64,000 nucleotides of DNA from Vibrio pomeroyi (GTDB lineage: Bacteria; Pseudomonadota; Gammaproteobacteria; Enterobacterales; Vibrionaceae). The stretch covers positions 992,001 through 1,056,000 of the forward strand of contig CP090855.1 of NCBI GenBank assembly GCA_041879425.1, given 5' to 3'. Below, one piece after another: positions 18,213 to 26,668 of this stretch. The position numbers were made by a program, and so were the translations under genes. The notes beneath the pieces were generated by a model. The model made no database searches and was not told the DNA's origin. It worked only from the letters and a program-made list of their open reading frames with translations. The stretch's first letter is position 1; every line of letters begins with the position of its first letter.

Positions 18213-19127
18213 TTACTGCGTTTGACCGTTTACTTCACAGTCCCAATAAGATGGCGAACCATAATACTGAACAAAGTAATCGATAAAGACACGCACCTTA
18301 GGCGCAAGCAATTGAGCACTTGGGTATACCGCCCAAATCGCAGCCGCATCTTTTAGTGGGTAATCAGGTAACACCTCGACCAATGTGCCCTCAGCTAACT
18401 GCTTGTAAGCAATCCATGACGCGCACATCGCAATGCCCAAACCATCAACACACACATCCCTTACCGCTTCACCATGATCGACGCGAATCGCGCCCTTTTT
18501 CTTGATGGTGATATCACCTTCGGGCGTATCGAATGTCCAACCTTCCAAACCGGTTTGATTGATACATTGATGCTGCTTGAGATCTTCTGGCGTTTCAGGG
18601 TAACCGTGAGTGGCTAAGTATTCTGGCGACGCACACAGAATGCGTTTATCCGTAGAAAGCTTACGAGCGATCAGGCTTGAGTTTTGTAGCTCGGCATTAC
18701 GAATTGCTACATCAAAGCCGCCATCAATCAAATCGACGATTGAATCACTCAATGAAATATCGACTGACAAATCAGGATACTTAGCTAAGAAGCCTTTCAA
18801 CGCGGGCATAACATGCATTCGACCAAACGATGACGGAGCCGATATTCGCAATACACCTTTTGGTAGTTCGTTACCGGTTCCGACCGACGCGACACCCGCC
18901 TCCACACTCAACAAAATTTGTTTAGCATGAGGCAGAAAGGCCATGCCCTCTTCAGTAAGAGACACCTTTCGTGTGGTGCGATGCACAAGACGAGCGCCAA
19001 GGCTCTCTTCCAACTTACCAATATGAATACTGGCAACCGGCGGCGACAACCCCAGTTCTTGTCCGGCTTGACTGATATTGTGCGTAGATGCGAGTCGCAC
19101 AAACAATTTTAGATGTTCAATATTCAT
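18213..19127 (-). CDS. LysR-family transcriptional regulator
   Basis: About 304 residues, starting MNIEHLKLFVRLASTHNISQ, with the helix-turn-helix at 17-40 (AGQELGLSPPVASIHIGKLE) and a LysR effector domain like that of the DsdC/YhjC-type group. The gene starts 9 bp after the MATE gene stops on the same strand, so the two form an operon and the regulator probably controls the pump or responds to its substrate. Confidence 0.92.
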   Translation of the reverse strand: MNIEHLKLFVRLASTHNISQAGQELGLSPPVASIHIGKLEESLGARLVHRTTRKVSLTEEGMAFLPHAKQILLSVEAGVASVGTGNELPKGVLRISAPSSFGRMHVMPALKGFLAKYPDLSVDISLSDSIVDLIDGGFDVAIRNAELQNSSLIARKLSTDKRILCASPEYLATHGYPETPEDLKQHQCINQTGLEGWTFDTPEGDITIKKKGAIRVDHGEAVRDVCVDGLGIAMCASWIAYKQLAEGTLVEVLPDYPLKDAAAIWAVYPSAQLLAPKVRVFIDYFVQYYGSPSYWDCEVNGQTQ

Positions 19128-19136
19128 CAATATTTA

Positions 19137-20528
19137 TTAGCCTGCGCTGAGTGCACACTGCTTGTTGGCAGCAGCGACACGAGGAATAATGTGAGTTTTA
19201 ATATAGGCATTAAGCTTAAACCATGCAAAAGCGCCTGCTAAAACATTGGCGATGGTCGCAGCGATAACCGCATTGACCATATCTCCGGTTAGCGCCCCTA
19301 GCCATATCGCCGGAATGTAGAACACAAACAGGCGAGAGAAAGATACACTCAACGCTTTGCGAGGCACACCCAATGCGTTAAACACCGAAGCCACCAACAT
19401 GCAAAGTCCCAGTGGGCCATAGCTAAATGGTATGAACAACAAAGTCACTTCAAACCAGCTTCGAATGCTCTGCTCTTCTGAAATCACAGGAATAATCCAA
19501 CCACTAAAAATAGCCAACAGTGCCGCCATTGCGGTGTGGAAAATCAATAGGAATTTAGCGGTGGTATTCAATAACTCAGGTATTTTACATCGTTGCTGCG
19601 CCCCTAAGTAACGGCCTATCATAGGGGGAATCGACATGGTCAGAGCAAGTGAAAACACCAACATAAAGCTCTCAACACGTGCTAACAGGCTCCAAAAAGC
19701 CATCTCGCTTGTCCCGATTCGAGCAATCAAAAGTACAGAAACGAATGCGCTTACCGCAGGCAGAATCTGATTAGCCGTGGTAGGAATGACCGTCTTAATT
19801 AACTCGAAGCTATAGCCTCTGATCTGGTCATTACACGCACCATTAAAGCCAAACCACCCTTTACCTCGTGATTTAACCAACATGTAAATCGCACCAAATG
19901 CATAGCCAATACTGGACGCAATCGCTGCGCCTGCGATGCCCATATCCAAACCAAAGATCAGAATGGGGTCGAGAATCAGGTTAATAATGCTGGCAGCCAA
20001 AAACATGCTGCCTGTCGTTTTGGTATCACCGTTTGCTCGATAAACACAGGTTGCCAAATAAAGCGCTGCTACCGTCAGTGCACTGAACAACCACAGCGGC
20101 CAATACACGTTAAAAATCGACAGCATAGATTGGTATTGCCCCTCAGACACATCATTAACGAACGATGCAAAAACAGAGTCACCAAAAACCACTAACCCGA
20201 GGCAAATCAAGGCGATGATTGTGACGCCGAAGCCAACCGACAGCGTGGCGATTGAGGTGGATTTTCGTTGCTCTTTTGCCCCCACCGCCTGAGAAATAAT
20301 GGACGTTGCCGCCACACCAATGCCCACTTGAACACCCGTAAATGCCGCCTGAAATGGCAAGGTAATACCGTGCACCGCCAGCTCATTCACCCCAAGTTGA
20401 CCGATAAAAATCGAGTCGACCAGTTGCACCATCATGATCGCAAACACACCCAACGTCAGGGGCAGCGTTTTATCAATAATGGTTTTCAAAGTCGCGGATC
20501 GCATCAACATAGGTCGGTTTACTCTCAT
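19137..20528 (-). CDS. MATE-family multidrug/sodium antiporter
   Basis: A 463-residue, 12-helix inner-membrane protein with the MatE signature in both halves (TLPLTLGVFAIMMVQLVDSIFIGQLG and LILDPILIFGLDMGIAGAA). The family exports cationic drugs or metabolites in exchange for Na+ or H+. The first ATG 20528 is used; ATG 20504 is possible because neither has a strong ribosome site. First gene of a two-gene operon with the LysR gene. Confidence 0.9.
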   Translation of the reverse strand: MRVNRPMLMRSATLKTIIDKTLPLTLGVFAIMMVQLVDSIFIGQLGVNELAVHGITLPFQAAFTGVQVGIGVAATSIISQAVGAKEQRKSTSIATLSVGFGVTIIALICLGLVVFGDSVFASFVNDVSEGQYQSMLSIFNVYWPLWLFSALTVAALYLATCVYRANGDTKTTGSMFLAASIINLILDPILIFGLDMGIAGAAIASSIGYAFGAIYMLVKSRGKGWFGFNGACNDQIRGYSFELIKTVIPTTANQILPAVSAFVSVLLIARIGTSEMAFWSLLARVESFMLVFSLALTMSIPPMIGRYLGAQQRCKIPELLNTTAKFLLIFHTAMAALLAIFSGWIIPVISEEQSIRSWFEVTLLFIPFSYGPLGLCMLVASVFNALGVPRKALSVSFSRLFVFYIPAIWLGALTGDMVNAVIAATIANVLAGAFAWFKLNAYIKTHIIPRVAAANKQCALSAG

Positions 20529-20838
20529 CTGTTGTGTGGGGCATTAATGGCCTAGTTGAGCAGTATACGAAGCCAGAGTGAAATGATAAGAGCGCTAAAG
20601 GCTGAATGAGTTTTTAGTTTTCGTTAACAATCGAATTGGTAGCATAATCAAAACAACAAGCCTAACGTAACACTCTGAATTTATGATAGTTAGCAACCAA
20701 AAGATCACTCTTAATAATTCGTTAATAGTGTTTCGTTTAATGGTTAATTGTTGGTTTGAGCATTCCTAGCTAGCCTGAATTTAGGCCGCATTCACCACCG
20801 AATAGGCTGAAATGAAATCTTTCAGAAGGAATATGGAA
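20529..20838. other. 310-bp intergenic region, divergent promoters
   Basis: This AT-rich gap separates the MATE gene (minus) from the hydratase-like gene (plus). It must hold both promoters. I see no convincing palindrome, RNA structure or small gene in it; AT-rich TTAAT/GTTAA words recur between 20620 and 20750 without clear symmetry. Confidence 0.5.
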
Positions 20839-21684
20839 ATGGCATATCAAGGTTATACAACGTTTAAAGCTCAAGCCGAAGATGGGATTCTTACCGTCAC
20901 TTTTGACTTCGGTACTGTGAATGTTCAAGGGCAAGAGATGCTTGCCGATTTAAATGGCTTAGCAATGAGGCTGGAGCGCGACCGTGACATCAAGGTTGTG
21001 GTTTTCCAATCAGCAAACCCTGAAATTTGGGTCTGTCACTACGACACCAATTTATTAAAAGACATGTCGACAGAAGCTGTGTCTCGTGAAGAAGCAAAAC
21101 TGCTCGACCTGCAATCTGTATTAGAGCGCATCAGCAAACTACCACAAGCCACCATTGCCAAGCTTGAAGGGTTCGCACGAGGTGGAGGCCATGAATTTGC
21201 ACTGGCGTGTGACATGCGATTCGCCGCTCGTGGTAAGTATAAATTCATGCAAATGGAAGTAGGCATGGGCATCCTTCCTTGTGGCGGTGGCGCATCACGA
21301 ATGGCTCGTCAAGTTGGCTTAGGGCGCGCACTCGAAATCATCCTAAGTGCTCGAGATTTTGATGCAGATGAAGCAGAAGCGTACGGCACCATCAACAAGG
21401 CTTTAGAGCCGGATGAGATCGGTGAATACGTTGATACACTAGCGAAACGAATTTCAAAATTCCCAGCTGAATCGATCAACGCATGTAAGCAAGCGGTGTA
21501 CGAATCCATCGATAAACCTATCGAAGAAGCACTAAAAGCGGAAGCCTACTGGCTGTACCAAGCAACCAGCAAAACCCCTGCGGTTAAGCGTTTCCAAATT
21601 GCCGATGAACAAGGCTTAGAGCACGATATCGAAAACCAACGTAACTGGGAAAATCTGGTTATGAACGTTCAAGACATCAAATAG
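20839..21684 (+). CDS. Enoyl-CoA hydratase/isomerase-family protein
   Basis: The 281-residue crotonase-fold protein shows the oxyanion region ARGGGHEFALACDMRFAA and the second half MEVGMGILPCGGGASRMARQVG. In the position where the classic hydratase glutamates lie the sequence is less typical, and the usual AGGG is replaced by ARGGGHE, so the reaction is uncertain. Among ATGs at 20812, 20833 and 20839 the AAGGA at 20826-20830 is best spaced for 20839. It stands alone. Confidence 0.85.
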   Translation: MAYQGYTTFKAQAEDGILTVTFDFGTVNVQGQEMLADLNGLAMRLERDRDIKVVVFQSANPEIWVCHYDTNLLKDMSTEAVSREEAKLLDLQSVLERISKLPQATIAKLEGFARGGGHEFALACDMRFAARGKYKFMQMEVGMGILPCGGGASRMARQVGLGRALEIILSARDFDADEAEAYGTINKALEPDEIGEYVDTLAKRISKFPAESINACKQAVYESIDKPIEEALKAEAYWLYQATSKTPAVKRFQIADEQGLEHDIENQRNWENLVMNVQDIK

Positions 21685-21856
21685 CTCGTTCACTTCCCTC
21701 ATTTGGGTCAGCCAAAAGCTGACCCATTTATCTTTAAATTAGCCATTTTTTGTCCCATAGACTCACATTTGAGTCTTCAGCCTGTGAGCCAAATGCAACT
21801 ATGTGTCATTAATCTTTGTTATAACGTTGTTCAAACTATTTTTTGAAGGATCAAAA

Positions 21857-22693
21857 ATGCAAAAAATAATTCTGATCACAGGAGCCACAGATGGCATTGG
21901 TTTAGAGACCGCAAAAGCGCTGACTCAGCAAGGACACCACGTTCTCATTCATGGCCGCAACCCAGCCAAGGTCCACAAAGTCGTGACGGCTTTATCTCGC
22001 CTGTCTAAGAACGCCATCATCGAAAGCTACATCGCCGACCTATCGACGCTCTCCGATGTTGATAAGCTAGCGACCCAAATCAAAAGCAATCACAAGCGAC
22101 TCGATATACTCATCAACAACGCTGGCGTCTACAAGGTGTCGGACGTCACTACTCCAGATAATCTTGATGTGCGTTTTGTGGTGAACACCATTGCGCCCTA
22201 TCTTCTGACACAAAAGCTGCTCCCTCTTTTTGATGCGACAGGTCGTATCGTGAACCTATCTTCAGCAGCCCAGTCATCCGTAGATTTGGACGCGCTAACC
22301 AGCCCAAACGCAGGCGAACTGGATGGCCCTGTTTACGCACAAAGTAAGCTTGCACTGACGATGTGGTCTATCGAATTAGCCAATTCCTTATCTAACTCTC
22401 GATTAGAGAATAGCCCCGCCGTTATCCCTGTAAACCCAGCCTCTTTCCTCGGCAGCAAGTTAGTAAAAGATGCTTATGGCGTTGATGGTAACGATCTGGC
22501 GATTGGTGCAGATATTCTTTGTCGTGCTGCACTGTCAGAAGAATTTGCCAACGCTTCTGGGAAATATTTTGATAATGATTCAGGGTTATTCAAAGACCCT
22601 CACGCGGATGCATTAGACCCTACCAAAAACCGACAACTGGTCGCGGTGCTTGACCAGTTACTCGAAGAGAAGTTGTGCGTCGCACACTCATAA
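21857..22693 (+). CDS. Short-chain dehydrogenase/reductase
   Basis: The 278-residue protein begins MQKIILITGATDGIGLETAK, the NAD(P)-binding TGxxxGIG of the classical SDR family, with NNAG (ILINNAGVYKV) and an active-site Ser and YAQSK (Tyr, Lys) further on. Substrate is unknown; layout resembles retinol-dehydrogenase-like or WW-oxidoreductase-like SDRs. ATG 21857 follows GAAGGA; the upstream in-frame start at 21803 lacks a ribosome site. Confidence 0.9.
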   Translation: MQKIILITGATDGIGLETAKALTQQGHHVLIHGRNPAKVHKVVTALSRLSKNAIIESYIADLSTLSDVDKLATQIKSNHKRLDILINNAGVYKVSDVTTPDNLDVRFVVNTIAPYLLTQKLLPLFDATGRIVNLSSAAQSSVDLDALTSPNAGELDGPVYAQSKLALTMWSIELANSLSNSRLENSPAVIPVNPASFLGSKLVKDAYGVDGNDLAIGADILCRAALSEEFANASGKYFDNDSGLFKDPHADALDPTKNRQLVAVLDQLLEEKLCVAHS

Positions 22694-22752
22694 CTCTCCG
22701 CTAACACGTTGATAGATAGCCCCAACAAATAGCCTCGAATACCACCTAATCC

Positions 22753-22793
22753 GAGCACGCAGTTCTTCCATTTAAATCAAGAACTGTGTGCTC
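22753..22793. repeat. 15-bp near-perfect inverted repeat
   Basis: GAGCACGCAGTTCTT (22753-22767) and AAGAACTGTGTGCTC (22779-22793) pair with one G-T position around an 11-nt loop. It lies 60 bp after the SDR stop and could end that transcript, but only a mixed AT stretch follows, not a clean T run. Confidence 0.5.
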
Positions 22794-22911
22794 ATTCGAT
22801 TATTAAAATTTCTTTAATACTGATTCCCTGCTTTGCCCAATTATCACCCAAGATGCAGGTTGTTAGACTTGTCCTCGTCGAAACAATACAGGCTAAGGCC
22901 GAGGAGCATTT

Positions 22912-23787
22912 ATGCGTTTTGAAGGCAAAGTTTATCGTCCTTGGATGGAAGCAGAGAGCGTACTCATCCAGACAACATTGGGATGCAGCAACAACCAATG
23001 TACCTTCTGCACGATGTTTGATGATAAGCGTTTCAAAGTAAGAGACATCAAAGACATCTTTGAAGATATTGATGCCGCGAGAAAGATCTACCCGCATGTA
23101 GAGTCTATCTTTTTAGTCGATGGTAACGTGATGGCAATCCGAACCGAGATGCTGATTTCGATTCTGGATTACATCAAAATCACCTTCCCAGAGATCAAGA
23201 ATATTTCTCTGTATTCAGGCTTCAACGACTTCCGTCGTAAGAGTTTATCGGAACTGAAAGAGATCAAATCGGCAGGTTTGAGCATGGCGTATTCAGGCTT
23301 AGAGTCAGGTGACCCTATTGTTCTGGATCGTATTCAAAAACGCATGACACGTGAACACGCAATTGAAGGCATGAACCTAGCGCGTGAAGCCGACATTAAA
23401 GTATTGGCTTCGTTTATCTTTGGCCTTGGTGGTCGTGAACGTTCAAAAGAACATGCGATTAATACCACTAGCTTGCTGAACATCATGCAGCCAGATGCGA
23501 TTGCACCGATGGCTTTGGCGGTTCAACCGGGTTCAGTATTAGAGAAAGAAGTGCAGCGCGGCGAATTCGTATTACCGACACCATTGCAGATTCTAGAAGA
23601 AGAGAAGTACTTGCTCGAAAACTTAGAGGACTTCGATTGTTACTACTGGGGCGATCACGGGAACAATATCTCACCGATGCGAGGCATGCTCCCTCAAGCG
23701 CGCAAGCCGTTTCTTGATAAGATCAATCAAGACATCGCGCATAACCCGATCACTAAGCAGAACGTAATTAAAACCTTTGCCTGGTAG
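22912..23787 (+). CDS. Radical SAM protein
   Basis: The 291-residue protein has three cysteines in CSNNQCTFC (Cys25, 30, 33), a C-x4-C-x2-C variant of the usual C-x3-C-x2-C [4Fe-4S] motif, followed by the Elp3/MiaB-type barrel (SLYSGFNDFR, YSGLESGD, LASFIFGLGGRE). It therefore should cleave S-adenosylmethionine to a radical; the substrate is unknown. It resembles HemN-like oxidoreductases without a HemN C-terminal domain. Start ATG 22912 follows GAGGAGC. No pathway neighbours. Confidence 0.88.
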   Translation: MRFEGKVYRPWMEAESVLIQTTLGCSNNQCTFCTMFDDKRFKVRDIKDIFEDIDAARKIYPHVESIFLVDGNVMAIRTEMLISILDYIKITFPEIKNISLYSGFNDFRRKSLSELKEIKSAGLSMAYSGLESGDPIVLDRIQKRMTREHAIEGMNLAREADIKVLASFIFGLGGRERSKEHAINTTSLLNIMQPDAIAPMALAVQPGSVLEKEVQRGEFVLPTPLQILEEEKYLLENLEDFDCYYWGDHGNNISPMRGMLPQARKPFLDKINQDIAHNPITKQNVIKTFAW

Positions 23788-23912
23788 TCGCTCGATTTAA
23801 CTCATAACGATAAACGTAGACAAACTAAACGACAGGCGTTGCCACTCCATATTATGGAATAATCAAAGTCCAGCAGCGCCTAACGTATCTCTTACTTTTT
23901 AGGTTTAAAACC

Positions 23913-24509
23913 CTAAGCCAAAGCCGCTAACAACAAGTCAGTACTCGCTTCAACGTGTGCTTCAATCTCTTGTTCTGTTGGTGCTGGCATTCCCATCAAT
24001 ACACCATCTCTGAGACTCATCACCATACCAAGCCACAGGTTTATCTTGGTTTTCGGTTCTTCGAGCTTGAATCGGTCATTGAAAAACTGCGTTAGCACTC
24101 GGTCGGTATCATCTGGGCCAACCTCCATAAAGCGACTGACCAATTCAGGAGACTTACTGCCCTCTGAGATGAGCAGCTTAAATGTCGCGATGTGTTCACT
24201 AGAAAGATGAAACGCGACAAAGTCTTTTGCGAAACCCACCAATGCTTGTCGAGTATCTTCCTGTTGTAAATGCACCACCAACTTGTCGTCGGTTTGGCTG
24301 CCCATTTGTCTCAAGGTTGCTTCAAACAACACATCCTTAGACGAGAAGTAACGATAGAGCGTTTGCTTGGTCATTTTCGCTTCGCTAGCAACTCTATCCA
24401 TGCTGGTCTGCACGTAGCCTTCAGCTAAGAATATGTCCTTCGCCGCTTTCAAAATCGCGAGTCGCTTCTTCTCTTTGTTCTGCTCAATCTTGCTCATTAC
24501 TTCATCCAC
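23913..24509 (-). CDS. TetR/AcrR family repressor of the adjacent permease
   Basis: 198 residues, with the TetR helix-turn-helix at about 14-60 (RLAILKAAKDIFLAEGYVQT ... MTKQTLYRYFSSKDVLFE) and a helical C-terminal domain of the TetR_C/AefR-like type. Starts at 24509 or 24497 are both possible. It is divergent from the EamA permease gene at 24617, and two palindromes lie between them. Confidence 0.92.
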   Translation of the reverse strand: MDEVMSKIEQNKEKKRLAILKAAKDIFLAEGYVQTSMDRVASEAKMTKQTLYRYFSSKDVLFEATLRQMGSQTDDKLVVHLQQEDTRQALVGFAKDFVAFHLSSEHIATFKLLISEGSKSPELVSRFMEVGPDDTDRVLTQFFNDRFKLEEPKTKINLWLGMVMSLRDGVLMGMPAPTEQEIEAHVEASTDLLLAALA

Positions 24510-24521
24510 CCCAAAACAGAG

Positions 24522-24588
24522 ATCATACTTTAAAGTATGATTTGTGTTGACTCAACCAATTTCAAAAATCATACTAACCAGTATGATT
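24522..24588. promoter_or_regulatory. Two TetR-type operators with ATCATAC arms
   Basis: ATCATACTTTAAAGTATGAT (24522-24541) is a perfect 20-bp palindrome. AATCATAC-n6-GTATGATT (24567-24588) is a second copy with the same arms. Centres are 46 bp apart in the divergent TetR/permease gap, so each could cover one promoter. Confidence 0.8.
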
Positions 24589-24616
24589 TGTTAATAATGA
24601 AAAATTGGATAGAGAA

Positions 24617-25507
24617 ATGGCGACAATTAATCTCCCGAAAACAGAAGTAAGAAACACACGAACCTTCGGCTTCACCCTCGCGATTGCAGGTGCTGTATTG
24701 ATGAGTATTGATCCGATATTCATTCGCTATGCTGGCGTAAGCGGCTTCGACACGGCCTTCTTGTTTGGCTTATTCAGCGCGATATCGATGCCGATCTTGC
24801 TTAAGTTCAACGACAAACGTGGGGTTCGAAAAGCAGTGGTCCAGAGCGGTTGGCCATTATTGGCAGCTGGCGTACTTATGTTGGGCAGTGCATCGGGCTT
24901 GGTGTTCAGCATCAAGATGACTTCGATCGCTAATACCTTTGTGATCCTCAGTGCTGCTCCTGCTGTGGCGGCTATTTTCAGTTGGTTGATCTTGAAAGAA
25001 GCCACCAGCCGCTCGACCTTAATTGCGATTGTGGCCGTGATGATCGGCATTACGATCGTCGTCTCAGGTTCGTTTTCTTCGGGTAATTGGATGGGTGACG
25101 CTTTGGCGGTGTTCGCGGTGATCTGCCTTTCAATGATGTTTACCTTGCTGCGTAAATATCAAGATGTCAGCCGATTGGCGAGTGTTGGCTTAGGTGGCTT
25201 GTTACTGGCGATGGTGATGTTCTTCTTTGCAACACCATCAAGCTACAGCGTTGAAACGTGGCTAATCATGGGCATGATGGGCTTGTTTACCGCTCCAGTT
25301 GGGCGTGTGCTTTCCATGGTTGCCACTCGCCACATTACCGCACCTGAAGTATCAATGACTCTGATGTTGGAAACTGTATTAGCTCCGGTATGGGCGTTTA
25401 TCTTCTTCACCGAAATCCCACCAATGACCAGCATTATCGGTGGTGTGGTGATCCTGATTACGATCTTTATCTACACCTTCGTGACCATGAAAAACGATGA
25501 CAAATAA
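24617..25507 (+). CDS. EamA/DMT-family permease under TetR control
   Basis: A 296-residue, ten-helix inner-membrane protein with two EamA domains (GAVLMSIDPIFIRYAGVSG and MTLMLETVLAPVWAFIFF). ATG 24617 follows GGATAGAGA; a TTG at 24605 is less likely. Substrate unknown, but dedicated TetR repression suggests a toxic or conditional export substrate. The TrmO-like gene starts 45 bp downstream and may be cotranscribed. Confidence 0.87.
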   Translation: MATINLPKTEVRNTRTFGFTLAIAGAVLMSIDPIFIRYAGVSGFDTAFLFGLFSAISMPILLKFNDKRGVRKAVVQSGWPLLAAGVLMLGSASGLVFSIKMTSIANTFVILSAAPAVAAIFSWLILKEATSRSTLIAIVAVMIGITIVVSGSFSSGNWMGDALAVFAVICLSMMFTLLRKYQDVSRLASVGLGGLLLAMVMFFFATPSSYSVETWLIMGMMGLFTAPVGRVLSMVATRHITAPEVSMTLMLETVLAPVWAFIFFTEIPPMTSIIGGVVILITIFIYTFVTMKNDDK

Positions 25508-25552
25508 ATAGATTAATAAAGAGACTACTAAAGAACTGAACAGGAGCTAAAC

Positions 25553-25963
25553 ATGTCTACTGAACTGAAATTTATAGGCCGAATTACCACGCCCTATCAC
25601 TCGGTTGCTGATTGCCCAAACAACATTCAACCGGACAACGGTCGGATATGCGAAATCAAATTAGACGCTGAGTTCCAACAAGGTTTACTGGGCTTACACA
25701 GTGGCGATCACATCTTGATATTGTATTGGTTAGAAGGCGCTAATCGAGATGAACTGATACAAAGCTGGGACGAAGAGATACCAACCAAAGGGACCTTCGC
25801 ACTGCGTTCACCCCACAGGCCAAACCCAATAGGTGCAGCCATATTGCCGATTGAGAAAATCGAGAATGGCACAGTGACAGTAAGAGGTTTAGATTGCTTG
25901 AACAACACACCGCTGTTGGATATTAAGCCTGCGATCTATAAAGAGCTGAATGAAGGAAAATAA
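25553..25963 (+). CDS. TrmO-like (UPF0066) SAM-dependent methyltransferase
   Basis: The 136-residue single-domain protein shows the family signature RSPHRPNPIG at about residues 84-93 and the C-terminal LDIKPAIYKE. Full-length TrmO methylates t6A37 of tRNA-Thr; E. coli TrmO has about 235 residues, so this short form lacks the C-terminal extension and may have another substrate. ATG 25553 follows an AGGAGCT site. It ends at a terminator. Confidence 0.85.
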   Translation: MSTELKFIGRITTPYHSVADCPNNIQPDNGRICEIKLDAEFQQGLLGLHSGDHILILYWLEGANRDELIQSWDEEIPTKGTFALRSPHRPNPIGAAILPIEKIENGTVTVRGLDCLNNTPLLDIKPAIYKELNEGK

Positions 25964-25967
25964 AAAA

Positions 25968-25990
25968 GGCCAGTATCAACTGGCCCTTTC
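25968..25990 (+). terminator. Terminator
   Basis: GGCCAGT / ACTGGCC with a 4-nt loop, preceded by A6 and followed by CTTTCATTTT, after the TrmO-like gene and also serving the convergent eda operon end. Confidence 0.85.
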
Positions 25991-26019
25991 ATTTTCTATC
26001 TATATTGTTATCTATCGAA

Positions 26020-26637
26020 CTATCTCGAACCGATAGCTCTAACTAATTCAGCAATTCCGTCCCAATCACCCTTATCCATTTTGTCGGTAGGAACCATCCA
26101 AGTTCCACCGCAGGCAACGACTGATTTTAGCGCTAAGTAAGAATCTACGTTAGCTGGGCTCACGCCACCTGTCGGCATAAAGTTAACTGGATAAACAGCC
26201 GTAAGTGCTTTCAACATAGCAACACCACCTGATGGCTCTGCAGGAAAGAACTTAAGTGTTTTAAGGCCCATTTCCATTGCTTGCTCGACTAGGCTCGGAT
26301 TGTTAACCCCAGGTACAATCACAACGCCACGCTGCTGACAGTATTTTACCGTCGTTGGATTTAAGCCAGGGCTCACAATAAAATCAACACCCGCATCAAT
26401 CGCAATATCCACCTGCTCTGTCGTTAGTATCGTACCAGCGCCAATCAGTAATTCGGGGTAGGCTTCACGCATCAAACGAATCGACTCTGCTGCCGCTTCA
26501 GTACGAAAGGTCACTTCTGCGCAAGGTAAACCATTTTCAACCAGTACTTTGGCAAGAGGAACCGCTTGGGCAACGTCGTTAATGGCGATCACAGGAACGA
26601 TGCGAATATCTCTGAGTCGCTGCTCAATTGTTTTCAT
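26020..26637 (-). CDS. eda: KDPG/KHG aldolase, copy in the PTS operon
   Basis: Splits 2-keto-3-deoxy-6-phosphogluconate into pyruvate and glyceraldehyde-3-phosphate, the last Entner-Doudoroff step. The 205-residue length is normal; catalytic Glu41 (AEVTFR), Schiff-base Lys129 (TLKFFPAE) and the phosphate loop PTGGV are present. It is the last gene of the PTS-GH1-eda operon, 31 bp after the GH1 stop, and completes the pathway begun by the divergent gntK-edd. A second copy lies at 53241. Confidence 0.96.
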   Translation of the reverse strand: MKTIEQRLRDIRIVPVIAINDVAQAVPLAKVLVENGLPCAEVTFRTEAAAESIRLMREAYPELLIGAGTILTTEQVDIAIDAGVDFIVSPGLNPTTVKYCQQRGVVIVPGVNNPSLVEQAMEMGLKTLKFFPAEPSGGVAMLKALTAVYPVNFMPTGGVSPANVDSYLALKSVVACGGTWMVPTDKMDKGDWDGIAELVRAIGSR

Positions 26638-26668
26638 TATTCATTTCTCTCACTATCAAACAGACAAA

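Noticed and set aside
18540..18560. CAAACCGGTTTG as an AscG-type operator
   Set aside because: It lies inside the coding part of a LysR gene and its arms differ from GAAACCGGTTTC.
22753..22793. Strong hairpin as a small RNA or riboswitch
   Set aside because: Single simple stem after a stop codon without conserved aptamer features; best left as a possible terminator.
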